In this document: positions 47,710-55,827 of the stretch, piece after piece
How the letters are laid out: the number at the start of each line of letters is the position of its first letter
How positions within the stretch are numbered: position 1 is the stretch's first letter
Source: Archangiaceae bacterium
Lineage (GTDB): Bacteria; Myxococcota; Myxococcia; Myxococcales; Myxococcaceae
Reading direction: 5' to 3'
Length of the DNA stretch: 64,000 nt
Assembly (NCBI GenBank): GCA_016714225.1
Contig: JADJNS010000007.1
Span: forward strand, 434,001 to 498,000
The notes under the pieces: model-generated
Database searches by the model: none
What the model saw: the letters and a program-made list of their open reading frames with translations, nothing else
Told to the model about the DNA's origin: nothing
Made by a program: the position numbers and the translations under genes

Positions 47710-49416
47710 TTAGAACCTGTCCGGAGCGGTGTTGCCCACCGCTTCTTCGAGCGTCGACACGCCCGCGATCACCTTGTTGATCGCCGACATGCGCAGCGTC
47801 TGCATGCCTAAGCGAATCGCCTCTTGCTTCAGCTCTGCCGCCGACGCGCCGTTGATCACGACCTCCTTCAGCCCGTCCCAGAACGGCATCACCTCGTACA
47901 CGGCGACGCGGCCGCGGTAGCCGCGGTCGTTGCACTCGCGGCAGCCGTTCTTCTCGTAGAGCGTGAACTGGCCGACCTTGTCTGCCGGCACGCCCGCGTC
48001 GATCAGCGCCTGCGGCTCGAAGTCTTTCACCGGCTTCTTGCACGCGTTGCAGAGCTTGCGGCACAGGCGCTGGGCCAGAATCAGGTTCAGCGACGCCGTC
48101 ACCAGAAACGGCTCGATGCCCATGTTGAGCAGACGGCTGATGGTGCCCGGGGCGTCGTTGGTGTGCAGGGTCGAGAGCACCAGGTGGCCCGTGAGCGCCG
48201 CCTTCACGCCGATCTCCGCGGTCTCGAAGTCGCGAATCTCGCCGATCATGATGATGTCGGGGTCCTGCCGCAGGAACGACCTCAGCGCGCTCGCGAAGTT
48301 GAGGCCGATGTCGTCTTTCATCTGCACCTGGTTGATGCCGGCGAAGTTGAACTCGACCGGGTCTTCGGCGGTGCAGAGGTTCGAGCCGACGTCGTTCAGC
48401 GCCGAGAGGGCCGAGTACAGGGTGGTGGTCTTGCCCGAACCGGTCGGGCCGGTCACCAGCACCATGCCGTACGGTCGGTCGATCGCCTCTTTGAACCACT
48501 TCAGCGGCTCGACCTCGAAGCCCAGCTTCGTCATGTCGAGCTGCAGGTTCGACTTGTCGAGCAGACGCATCACGATCTTCTCGCCGAACAGCGTCGGGCA
48601 GACGCTGACGCGGAAGTCCATCTCTTTGCCGCCGCCGATCTTGATCTTGATGCGACCGTCTTGCGGCAGGCGGCGCTCGGAGATGTCGAGCTGCGCCATG
48701 ATCTTGAGGCGCGAGGTGATGGCGTTGCGCAGCTTCGGAGGCGGCCGCATCACCTCGTACATCACGCCGTCGATGCGAAAGCGGACCCGGAAGTCTTTCT
48801 CGTACGGCTCGACGTGAATGTCGCTGGCGCCCTTGGCGATGGCGTCTTTCAGCACCAGGTTCACCAGCTTGATCACCGGAGCGTCGTCGGCGGCCTTGGT
48901 GGCCTCCTCCAAGTTCATGTCCGCTTCGGTGTCGGCGACCTCGACGTCGTCGGCGCTCACCTCGCCGACGATCTCTTCCAGCGACGGGCCCTTCTCAGCG
49001 TAGTACCGCTCGATCGCCTCGCGCACCGACGGCTCAGACGCCACCACCGGCTCGATGTTGTACGAGGTGAGGAACTTCAGGTCGTCGACCGCGTAGATGT
49101 TCGACGGGTCGCACATCGCGACGATCAGCGACGGGCCCGCGCGGTTGACCGGAATCACCAGGTGCTTCTCGGCCACGTCCTTCGGCACCAGCTTGATGAT
49201 CTCGGGGTCGATGTCGAAGTCTTTGAGGTTGATCGCCGGCACGCCGTACTGCTTCGAGAGAAAGTCGGTGAGCTTCGACTCTTCGATCGCTCCCGTCTTG
49301 ATCAGCGCGGTGCCGATTCGGGCGCCCGACTTCTGCTGTTCCTCTTGCGCTTTACGGAGCTGCTGAACGGAGATCAGGTTTTCGCGAACGAGCAGCTCGC
49401 CAAGGCGACCAGACAT
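47710..49416 (-). CDS. pilB: Pilus extension ATPase PilB
   Basis: 568 residues. An N-terminal MshEN domain (about 1-140, with GRLGELLVRENLISVQQL), which in related proteins can bind c-di-GMP, precedes the GspE core: Walker A GPTGSGKTT (323-331), Asp box GEIRDFET, and the zinc site C456xxC459 with C492xxC495. It powers pilus extension. The promoter at 49424 places transcription start almost at the ATG. Confidence 0.97.
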   Translation of the reverse strand: MSGRLGELLVRENLISVQQLRKAQEEQQKSGARIGTALIKTGAIEESKLTDFLSKQYGVPAINLKDFDIDPEIIKLVPKDVAEKHLVIPVNRAGPSLIVAMCDPSNIYAVDDLKFLTSYNIEPVVASEPSVREAIERYYAEKGPSLEEIVGEVSADDVEVADTEADMNLEEATKAADDAPVIKLVNLVLKDAIAKGASDIHVEPYEKDFRVRFRIDGVMYEVMRPPPKLRNAITSRLKIMAQLDISERRLPQDGRIKIKIGGGKEMDFRVSVCPTLFGEKIVMRLLDKSNLQLDMTKLGFEVEPLKWFKEAIDRPYGMVLVTGPTGSGKTTTLYSALSALNDVGSNLCTAEDPVEFNFAGINQVQMKDDIGLNFASALRSFLRQDPDIIMIGEIRDFETAEIGVKAALTGHLVLSTLHTNDAPGTISRLLNMGIEPFLVTASLNLILAQRLCRKLCNACKKPVKDFEPQALIDAGVPADKVGQFTLYEKNGCRECNDRGYRGRVAVYEVMPFWDGLKEVVINGASAAELKQEAIRLGMQTLRMSAINKVIAGVSTLEEAVGNTAPDRF

Positions 49417-49423
49417 TCAGGGG

Positions 49424-49452
49424 ATTAAACGGCCGGTAATCTGACCCGTCAA
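49424..49452 (-). promoter_or_regulatory. Sigma70-type promoter of pilB
   Basis: On the minus strand -35 TTGACG (49447-49452), a 17-base spacer and -10 TTTAAT (49424-49429), each five of six to consensus. The pilB ATG begins only seven bases after the -10, so the main transcript should be leaderless or nearly so; no ribosome site is visible before the ATG. Confidence 0.65.
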
Positions 49453-49468
49453 TCCTTATGACTGCCGC

Positions 49469-50401
49469 TCACCTCGCGCGCGCGAGCGCAGTGCGCGCCG
49501 ATTCGATGTCGCGCGCGATCTGTCCCGAAAGCTCCGACACCGAGGCGAAGCGCTGCTCGCCGCGCAGCCGGTCGATGAACTCGACCGTCAATTTCTTGCC
49601 GTAGAGGTCGCCCTGGAAGTCGAACAGGTGCGCCTCGATGGTCACCTTTGAGTCGCCGAAGGTTGGCTTCACCCCGATGTTCGCCGCGCCGCCGTGCCGC
49701 ATGGGGCCCGCGCTCTCGCCCTTCACCGTCACCCGCACCGCGTACACGCCCGCTCCCGGCCGCAGCTCGTTCTGGGTGTCGATGTTCGCGGTGGGGAACC
49801 CGATGGTGCGCCCGCGGCCCGCGCCCGGCACCACCGTGCCCTCGAGATCGAAGTAGCGCCCCAGCAGCCGCTGCGCGGCCGCCACCCGCCCCTCGAGCAC
49901 GTACTCGCGCACCTTCGACGACGACACCACCACGCCGTCGACGGTCACCGCCGGCACCACCCAGAGCTGCGCCGACGCCCGGGTGCAAGCGGCCTGCAGC
50001 GTCTGCACCGAGCCCGAGCGCTTGCTGCCGTAGGTGAAGTCGTAGCCCACCACCACCGCCTTCACCTTCAGCGCCTCGAGCAGGGTGGCCTCGAACGCCG
50101 GCGCGGTGGTGCGCGCGTACTCGAGCGTGAAGGGCTGCACGATGGCGAAGCTCAGGCCGGCCTGCTCGAGCAGCTCGAGCTTGCGCGGCAAGAGGGTGAT
50201 GAGCCGCGGCGCCAGCTCGGGCTGCAGCACCTTGCCCGGGTGCGGCGCGAAGGTGAGCGCCGCCGCCACCCCGTGGCGCTTCGCCTCGTCGATCAGCGCC
50301 CGGTGCCCCAGGTGCACCCCGTCGAAGTTGCCCAGGCACACCGCGGCACCCTCGAGCTCTTTCGAGGCTGCGGCCGCGTCGAGTGACGAGAACACCTTCA
50401 T
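49469..50401 (-). CDS. ribF: Bifunctional riboflavin kinase/FAD synthetase
   Basis: 310 residues. The N-terminal nucleotidyltransferase domain has GNFDGVHLGHRALI and LTFAPHPGKVL; the C-terminal riboflavin kinase domain has GRTIGFPTANI and GAANIGVKPTF. It makes FMN and FAD. ATG 50401 begins MKVFSSLDA; the frame extends further upstream but would run into the divergent trmB. It lies 52 bases upstream of pilB on the same strand. Confidence 0.95.
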   Translation of the reverse strand: MKVFSSLDAAAASKELEGAAVCLGNFDGVHLGHRALIDEAKRHGVAAALTFAPHPGKVLQPELAPRLITLLPRKLELLEQAGLSFAIVQPFTLEYARTTAPAFEATLLEALKVKAVVVGYDFTYGSKRSGSVQTLQAACTRASAQLWVVPAVTVDGVVVSSSKVREYVLEGRVAAAQRLLGRYFDLEGTVVPGAGRGRTIGFPTANIDTQNELRPGAGVYAVRVTVKGESAGPMRHGGAANIGVKPTFGDSKVTIEAHLFDFQGDLYGKKLTVEFIDRLRGEQRFASVSELSGQIARDIESARTALARAR

Positions 50402-50437
50402 GTCGGGCCCGCCGGCTGATAGCAGTGCGCCCCGTCG

Positions 50438-51058
50438 ATGTCGCGCGTTCCGTTGCGTCCAGAACCGGTGGGTCTCGAGTACGTGGGGGTCAAGAGCCCT
50501 CCCGATTGGGTGGCGGCTTTCGGCGGCTCGACCGGCCCCCTCGAGCTCGAGATTGGCTGCGGCGCCGGCGGCTTCGCGGTCGAGTACGCCCGCCGCAACC
50601 CGGGCTGCCGGTTCATCGCGTTCGAGTGGCGAAAGAAGTACGCCCGCGAGGTCGCCTACCGCGCGCAGAAGCACGGCCTCACCAACCTGAAGGTGATCGA
50701 AGGCGACGCCCGCATCGAGGTGCCCCGCCTGTTCGTGAAGGGCTCGCTCGACTGCGTGCACCTGCAGTTCCCCGACCCGTGGTGGAAGCGCGCCCACCAG
50801 AAGCGGGCCATTCTGGTGCCCGACTTCACCGCGCTGCTCTTCAGCCTGATCGCCCCCGGCGGCCGCTTCGACCTGCGCACCGACGTCGAAGAGCGGGCCC
50901 ACGGCATGCTGCGCGCGCTCGAGACCGCCGGCTTCGTGAACCCCCTCGGCAAGGGTGCCTTTCACCCTGCGGTGCCCGATGAGGTGCCGTCGACCCGCGA
51001 GCGCAGGTACCTCGTCACCGGCGAGCCGGTGTACCGGGCGCGGCTGCTGCGGCCGTAA
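50438..51058 (+). CDS. trmB: tRNA (guanine-N7)-methyltransferase
   Basis: 206 residues. The SAM motif LEIGCGAGGF and the TrmB signature HLQFPDPWWKRAHQKR are clear. It methylates G46 of tRNAs. ATG 50438 is 36 bases from the divergent ribF start. A GC-rich hairpin gcgctccg-gt-cggagcgc (51111-51128) lies 52 bases after the stop. Confidence 0.96.
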   Translation: MSRVPLRPEPVGLEYVGVKSPPDWVAAFGGSTGPLELEIGCGAGGFAVEYARRNPGCRFIAFEWRKKYAREVAYRAQKHGLTNLKVIEGDARIEVPRLFVKGSLDCVHLQFPDPWWKRAHQKRAILVPDFTALLFSLIAPGGRFDLRTDVEERAHGMLRALETAGFVNPLGKGAFHPAVPDEVPSTRERRYLVTGEPVYRARLLRP

Positions 51059-51125
51059 CGGCTGCCGAGCCTGGCCGAAGACCGGGTCTCTGCCTCACTT
51101 CGTGCCCGGCGCGCTCCGGTCGGAG

Positions 51126-51327
51126 CGCCGACGGCCCGGCAGGGTCAGGCCAAGGAGTCAGCGAGCTCGGGCAGGGCATGGAGGGGGCAGCGGCAGGTCA
51201 GCGGGATGGGAAGCGGGTTCGGTCGCGCAGGGGGGAAGCGATGGCGCCCCTGCCCATGCCGTCGCCCCGACCCCACCCCTGCCCGAGAACGCTGACCCCT
51301 TGGCCTGACCCTGCCGGGCCGTCGGCG
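51126..51327. repeat. 202-bp element with 50-bp inverted terminal arms
   Basis: Arm 51126-51175 and the reverse complement of 51278-51327 match in 47 of 50 bases (e.g. gacggcccggcagggtcagg at 51130 and its complement ending 51323). The 102-base centre has no convincing gene. This fills most of the gap between trmB and the frameshifted gene. It looks like a MITE- or REP-type element; no target-site duplication is visible. Confidence 0.7.
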
Positions 51328-51397
51328 AACGTTCAGCGCTCTCCTGCCGCGCACGCTTTCAAAGCGGACTTCACGACAGCACGGCGCCCGGCACGCC

Positions 51398-52997
51398 TCA
51401 CGGTGCACGCCCGACGCGCCCCTTCGCTTTCAGCGTCTCATCCAACCGCTCGCGCGCCGGCACGTAGTCGGGTGTCAGCTCGAGCACCCGCCGAAACACC
51501 GCCGCCGCCTCGTCCCACCGCTGCCCCGCCTCGTACGCCACGCCCAGGTCGTACTGCGCGATGGCATCATCGGGAGCGGCGCGCGCCCGCGCCTCGACCG
51601 CGGCCACCTCTGCCGCGCGCCCGCCCGGCATCACGTCGAGCACGGTCAACAGCGTCGCCCACACCCGCGCCCGCATCGGCGGGTCGTGCTCGAGCGCCGC
51701 GATGGCCGCGCGAAAGTGCTGCTCGCTCGACGTGTAGTCACCCCGCTGGGCGTCGAGCTCGCCGAGCAGCTGCTCCGCCATCCAGTTCGGGCCGGCGGTC
51801 ACCTCGACGGCGTGCTCGAACAACCGCCGCGTGTCGTGCCAGTAGCCGCACTGCTGGTACGCCAACACCGAGAGCGCGAGCACCGCTACCCCCGCCCCCC
51901 CCGCCGCGACCATGGGCTTCAACCGATTGCCCAGCTCGGTGACGGCCGCGAAGGTAAGGCCCAGCAGCGGCAGGTACATGTAGTGGTCGGCCATGGCCCA
52001 GCGGCCGATCTGCTTGAGGCCGATCACCGGCACCAGCATGCCCAGCCACCACAGCCAGCCGACCAGCAGGTGCGGCCGCTCTTTGCGCTGGGTCACGAAG
52101 ATGACCGTGACCGCGACCAGCAGCGCCACCGACGCCGCCACCTGCCAGGCCGGCGTCTGCCCGTAGGGGTGCGGGTAGAACGCAGACAGCCCCAGCGGCA
52201 CCACGAACAGCCGCAGGTACTCGACCGCGCTCACCACCGCGTTCTCGAGCCGCATCGAGAACGGAAAGGTGCTCGAGTCGACCGTGGCGGCCAGCGTGTC
52301 TTGCGCGCCCACCGTCACCACCGAGATCACCGCCGCCAGCGCCAGCATCGGCAGCTTCTCGAGCACCCGGCGCCGGCTGAAATCGCCCAACGGCCAGGCA
52401 TCGAGCAGCAGCAGCACGAACGGCAGCGTGAGCGCCATCGGCTTGGCCATCAGCGCGGCGAGGTACAGCGCCGAGGTGGCCAGCAGGCGCGCCGTGGTGC
52501 GCGGCCCCGCCACGTAGACGTAGAGCGCCGAGAGAAACAGCGTGCCGCACAGCACGCCCTTGCGCTCGGACACCCACGACACCGTCTCGGCCCCCAGCGG
52601 GTGCACCGCGAAGATCGCCGCGATCACCGCCGCGCGCCCCACCGAGCCCTTGCACAGCACCCGAAAGACGTTGAACACCAGCACCACGCTCACCGCGCAG
52701 CAGCAGCGAGGTGAGGTGGTGCCCGCTGGGGCTCATGCCCCACAGCGAGCCGTCGAGCAGATGCGAGAGCCGGGTGAGCGGAAACCAGAACCCCGAGGTG
52801 CTGAACAGCGCCCACATCACGGTGGCGCGGCTCAGCCCGACGCGCACCGCGCGGTTCTCGACCACGAAGAAGCGGTCGTCGTAGTTGAGGAACTCGTGAC
52901 CGACCACCTGCGAGTAGACCGCCAGCGCCAGCCCGGCCAAGAGCAGCGCGACGACCGCGGGGCGACGCGACAGCCCACCGCCAGCGGTCTCGCTCAC
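51398..52997 (-). pseudogene. Membrane protein with C-terminal TPRs, split by a frameshift
   Basis: Two frames together make one protein of about 530 residues. From GTG 52997 the first frame reads to GHHLTSLLLR; the matching continuation, beginning VSVVLVFNVFRVLC, is in another frame from about 52693 down to 51398. The family is the multi-membrane glycosyltransferase-like/TPR type (FLNYDDRFFVVENRAV, LSHLLDGSLWGM, HPLGAETVSWVSERKGVLCG, LMAKPMALTLPFVLLLLDAWPLG) with TPRs at the end (ARAAPDDAIAQYDLGVAYEAG). The break lies at 52692-52707 in a run of gcagcagcag; two bases missing or one extra would explain it. It may be a real mutation or a sequence error. Confidence 0.8.
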
Positions 52998-53065
52998 GCG
53001 CTTCAGAGTGCCATGATTTTTCAGATGAGCACACCCTCGAATGCGTGGTTACCTGTCCCGCTCCC

Positions 53066-53467
53066 ATGCGCCTTCTCGTCGTCGCAGCGATGCTCCTCGC
53101 GCCCGAGTGCGGCCGCGCCCGGTACGATCGCCCCGACGAGGCCTATCGCTCGTTCTCGTCGGCGCTGCGCCGCTCAGAGCTGAAGACCGCGTGGGACGCG
53201 CTCTCGACCGATACCCGGAAAGCCATGGAGAGCCGCAGCAAAGCGGCCGCCGAGGCCTCGGGAGGCTCGGTCAAAGACGAACCGATGCTCATGTTCTTCG
53301 CCTCGGGGTATAAGCCGCTCCCTCAAGGGGAGCTGAAGGTGTCGAAGGAAGAGGGCCAGACAGCCGTTGTTGAAGTCGCAATCGGCGACGGCGGGTCCAC
53401 TCAGTCCCAGCGCATGCTCAAAGAAGGAGACCGGTGGGTGGTCGATCTCACCGAAGCGTTCAAGTGA
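53066..53467 (+). CDS. Small exported protein of unknown function
   Basis: 133 residues. A hydrophobic N-terminus (RLLVVAAMLLAPEC) looks like a signal peptide, though the cysteine context LAPEC is not a good lipobox. The body (DEAYRSFSSALRRSELKTAWDALSTDTR, then GDRWVVDLTEAFK) resembles the DUF4878/NTF2-like lumazine-binding type often seen in small envelope proteins. ATG 53066 is preferred. Its stop overlaps the next gene (GTGA), so the two are coupled. Confidence 0.7.
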   Translation: MRLLVVAAMLLAPECGRARYDRPDEAYRSFSSALRRSELKTAWDALSTDTRKAMESRSKAAAEASGGSVKDEPMLMFFASGYKPLPQGELKVSKEEGQTAVVEVAIGDGGSTQSQRMLKEGDRWVVDLTEAFK

Positions 53468-54501
53468 ACGATCGTCCCAAAAAACCACCCGTCGAAGTCG
53501 TGCGCCGCCCCGCCGGCGCACCTGTCGCTCCCCGCCCCGTCGTCGCACCGAGACCGGTGGCCCCGCCCGCCGCACCTGTTCCCCGGGTGCCGGTCGCTCC
53601 CCGCCCCGCAGGCCCCACCGGCACCGCGCCGGCCGCGCCTCGCCCCGTCGGCGACCGGCCGCCCTCGGGCGAGCGCCCGGCGTTCGACCGCGCGGGCCCG
53701 CCCCGCGGCCGCAGCGGCGGTGGCGGCGGCTTCCCCCGCCCCGCTCGCCCACCCGGCCCGCCGCCGACCCCCGAGGCCATCAACGCCCTCGCCAAGCGCG
53801 AGCGCGTGCCGGCCCGCATCGCCAAGGGCGAGCTCGAAGGGAAGATGAAGTGCCGCATCTGGAAGAAGCTCCACGCCGAAGAGGCGAAGCGCTTCGACCT
53901 GGCCTACACCCTGATGGAAAAGACGCCCGGGCTCGAGCTGGCCGAAGCGTTCGGGGTCAACCAGAGCGGCCTCACCGTCGACGAGTTCCGCGAGCGCCGC
54001 GCCCGCCTCAAGAAGAAGGAAGAGGTGAAGGTCGCCCGCACCGCCGTCGCCCCCGAGGCCATCGACGGCTTCTTGAACGAGCTGATGACCTCGAAGACCG
54101 AGCTCACCCTCGTCTTGGGCGAGCGCACCGTGGTCGACGTGCTCACCGCGGTCGAGCCGGTGGCGTTTCAGCTCGAGAAGACCGGCCGGCTCGAGAAGCT
54201 GCAGGTGGTGGCGCTGTGCCGCCGCGCCCTGTGGGACAAGCAGGGGCCGCACTTCGAGCGCGACGCCAAGCTCGCGCAGAAGCCGCTGCCGGTCGCCCGC
54301 CAGCCTGCCCGCCGCCCGGTCTCCGACCCCCGCACCTTCCTCGAGCACAACGGCAAGCCGCTCTCGTTCTTGCTGCGCAACGGCCTCAAGCTCGAGCTGC
54401 CGCTGCGCGCGGTCGGCCCGTTCGACGTGCTGCTGGGCGAGCCTGGCGAAGAGCTCTTCATTCCCCTTCACGGCGTCGTGAAGTGGGAACCGAAGGCCTG
54501 A
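53464..54501 (+). CDS. Protein with two candidate Sm/Hfq-like domains and disordered N-terminus
   Basis: 345 residues from GTG 53464, which overlaps the previous stop. Residues 1-100 are Pro/Arg/Ala/Gly-rich and should be disordered. Residues 102-195 are helical and basic (INALAKRERVPARIAKGELEGK-type start, ending ERRARLKKKEEVKVA). Two beta-rich segments follow. The last (about 293-342), with PLSFLLRNGLKLELPLRAVG and FDVLL...LFIPLHGVVKW, resembles the Hfq pattern NGIKLxGxIxxFDxFVILL...YKHAIS. An earlier one (about 203-255, LTLVLGERTVVDVLTAVEPV) has a similar shape. This suggests an RNA-binding protein with two Sm folds. It is an inference from pattern; no named family was recognised. Confidence 0.6.
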   Translation: MNDRPKKPPVEVVRRPAGAPVAPRPVVAPRPVAPPAAPVPRVPVAPRPAGPTGTAPAAPRPVGDRPPSGERPAFDRAGPPRGRSGGGGGFPRPARPPGPPPTPEAINALAKRERVPARIAKGELEGKMKCRIWKKLHAEEAKRFDLAYTLMEKTPGLELAEAFGVNQSGLTVDEFRERRARLKKKEEVKVARTAVAPEAIDGFLNELMTSKTELTLVLGERTVVDVLTAVEPVAFQLEKTGRLEKLQVVALCRRALWDKQGPHFERDAKLAQKPLPVARQPARRPVSDPRTFLEHNGKPLSFLLRNGLKLELPLRAVGPFDVLLGEPGEELFIPLHGVVKWEPKA

Positions 54502-54502
54502 C

Positions 54503-55735
54503 CTATTTGCGGCCGCGAAACGCAGCCAGCGGTATCACCTGGCTGACGTGGGTACCGGCGCGCGCCGACTGTGCCCGCCGAATCAGCAGGGGAATGTCGC
54601 CTTCGCCGCGCTCGATGGCGGCGCGCAGGTCGCCGAGCCGCTCGACGTGCCGCTTCACCGGCACTCCGTCGGCCGCGAGCCCGCCGAGCTGGCGCAGGTT
54701 CTCTTCGGCCTCGTGCAGCTGACTCTCGGCGCGCGGCATGTCTTTGCGCGCCAGCGACAGCCACGCCGCGGTCTCGGCCGCCACCAGGTCGATCTCGTGG
54801 TTCAGCGACAGCACCACCTTGCCGCGCGGCGACTCGGCGGTCACCCGCTCGAGCGGCACCTTGTGGTGCTTCATCTCTCCGCGCTCGTTGAAGGTGGCGT
54901 GCACCGCCGCCGTCCAGTCGCCGGCCTTCAGCCGGCCGGTGAGCAGCACCCGCCGCGCCAGCCCGCGCGACACGTCACCGAGCGTCACCACCAGCGCGTC
55001 GTCTTCGGCCTTGGTCGGGTAGGCGTGCCGCGAGGTCAGCGACGCGAACCCTGAAGGCTGCACCCGCACCGACGCGCCCTGGGCCACCTCGCCGAACAGG
55101 TGAGAGACGACCGCGCCCATCGCCTCGGCCAGGCCCTCGGGGCCGTCGACGTGCTCGAACGCGTTGCCCGAGGGCAGCGTCAGCGCCGACAGAATCTCGG
55201 CGACGTAGTGCCGCGCCAGCCCCAGCGCGTGCACCGACAGCCCCTCTTGCGAGAGGCGCAGGCCGAGCGAGTCGAAGGCGTCTTGGGTGTCGGGGCCGAC
55301 CGAAGGCTCGCCGTCGGTGAGCAGCAAGAGCCGCGGGCGCCGACCGGGCACCAGCACCCGCTGCAGGGCGCGCGCGCCCAGCTCGACCGCGTGGTGCAGC
55401 GCCGTGCCGCGGCCGGTCACCACGTCGGCCAGCGCCTCTTTCATCTGTCGCTTGCCCCGCGAGTCCATCGGGAGCACCGGCACCCGCTGCTCGGCCACCC
55501 CGTCGAAGAGCAGCAGGCCGAGGTAGTCGTCGGGGCCGGCGAGATCGACGAACTGCTGCGCCGCCTCGACCGCCGCCGCCAGCGGAGCACCCTTCATCGA
55601 GCCGCTGCGATCGAGCACCAGGTTCACCATCACCGGCGCCCGGGGCTCGTCTCCCGAGGTCTCTGCCGTGACCAGGACATGAGCGTCCCGCCCCTCCGAG
55701 TCGCCCTTCTCCACTGCCCAGGCCGTCCAGTTCAT
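54503..55735 (-). CDS. Von Willebrand factor A domain protein
   Basis: 410 residues. The VWA domain (about 38-215) has an intact MIDAS: DRSGSM, the Thr in GRGTALHHAV and the Asp in LLLTDGEPS. The C-terminal half has beta segments (about 225-300) and a helical end resembling the inter-alpha-trypsin/YfbK-type VWA proteins. No signal peptide is visible from ATG 55735, so it is probably cytosolic. It converges on the Sm-like gene with a one-base gap and is divergent from the DinG gene. The partner is unknown. Confidence 0.85.
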   Translation of the reverse strand: MNWTAWAVEKGDSEGRDAHVLVTAETSGDEPRAPVMVNLVLDRSGSMKGAPLAAAVEAAQQFVDLAGPDDYLGLLLFDGVAEQRVPVLPMDSRGKRQMKEALADVVTGRGTALHHAVELGARALQRVLVPGRRPRLLLLTDGEPSVGPDTQDAFDSLGLRLSQEGLSVHALGLARHYVAEILSALTLPSGNAFEHVDGPEGLAEAMGAVVSHLFGEVAQGASVRVQPSGFASLTSRHAYPTKAEDDALVVTLGDVSRGLARRVLLTGRLKAGDWTAAVHATFNERGEMKHHKVPLERVTAESPRGKVVLSLNHEIDLVAAETAAWLSLARKDMPRAESQLHEAEENLRQLGGLAADGVPVKRHVERLGDLRAAIERGEGDIPLLIRRAQSARAGTHVSQVIPLAAFRGRK

Positions 55736-55827
55736 GCGCCCAACAGATGTTAGCAACAGCGCGACAACGCTGGGAAATGGCCACTTCCCGCGGAGATTGT
55801 CGGAGGGGGTCATTAAGGTCTGCAGCC

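Noticed and set aside
51738..52680. Continuation of the first frame of the frameshifted gene
   Set aside because: After about 52690 this frame loses all membrane and TPR character, while the other frame gains it, so it is not the real product.
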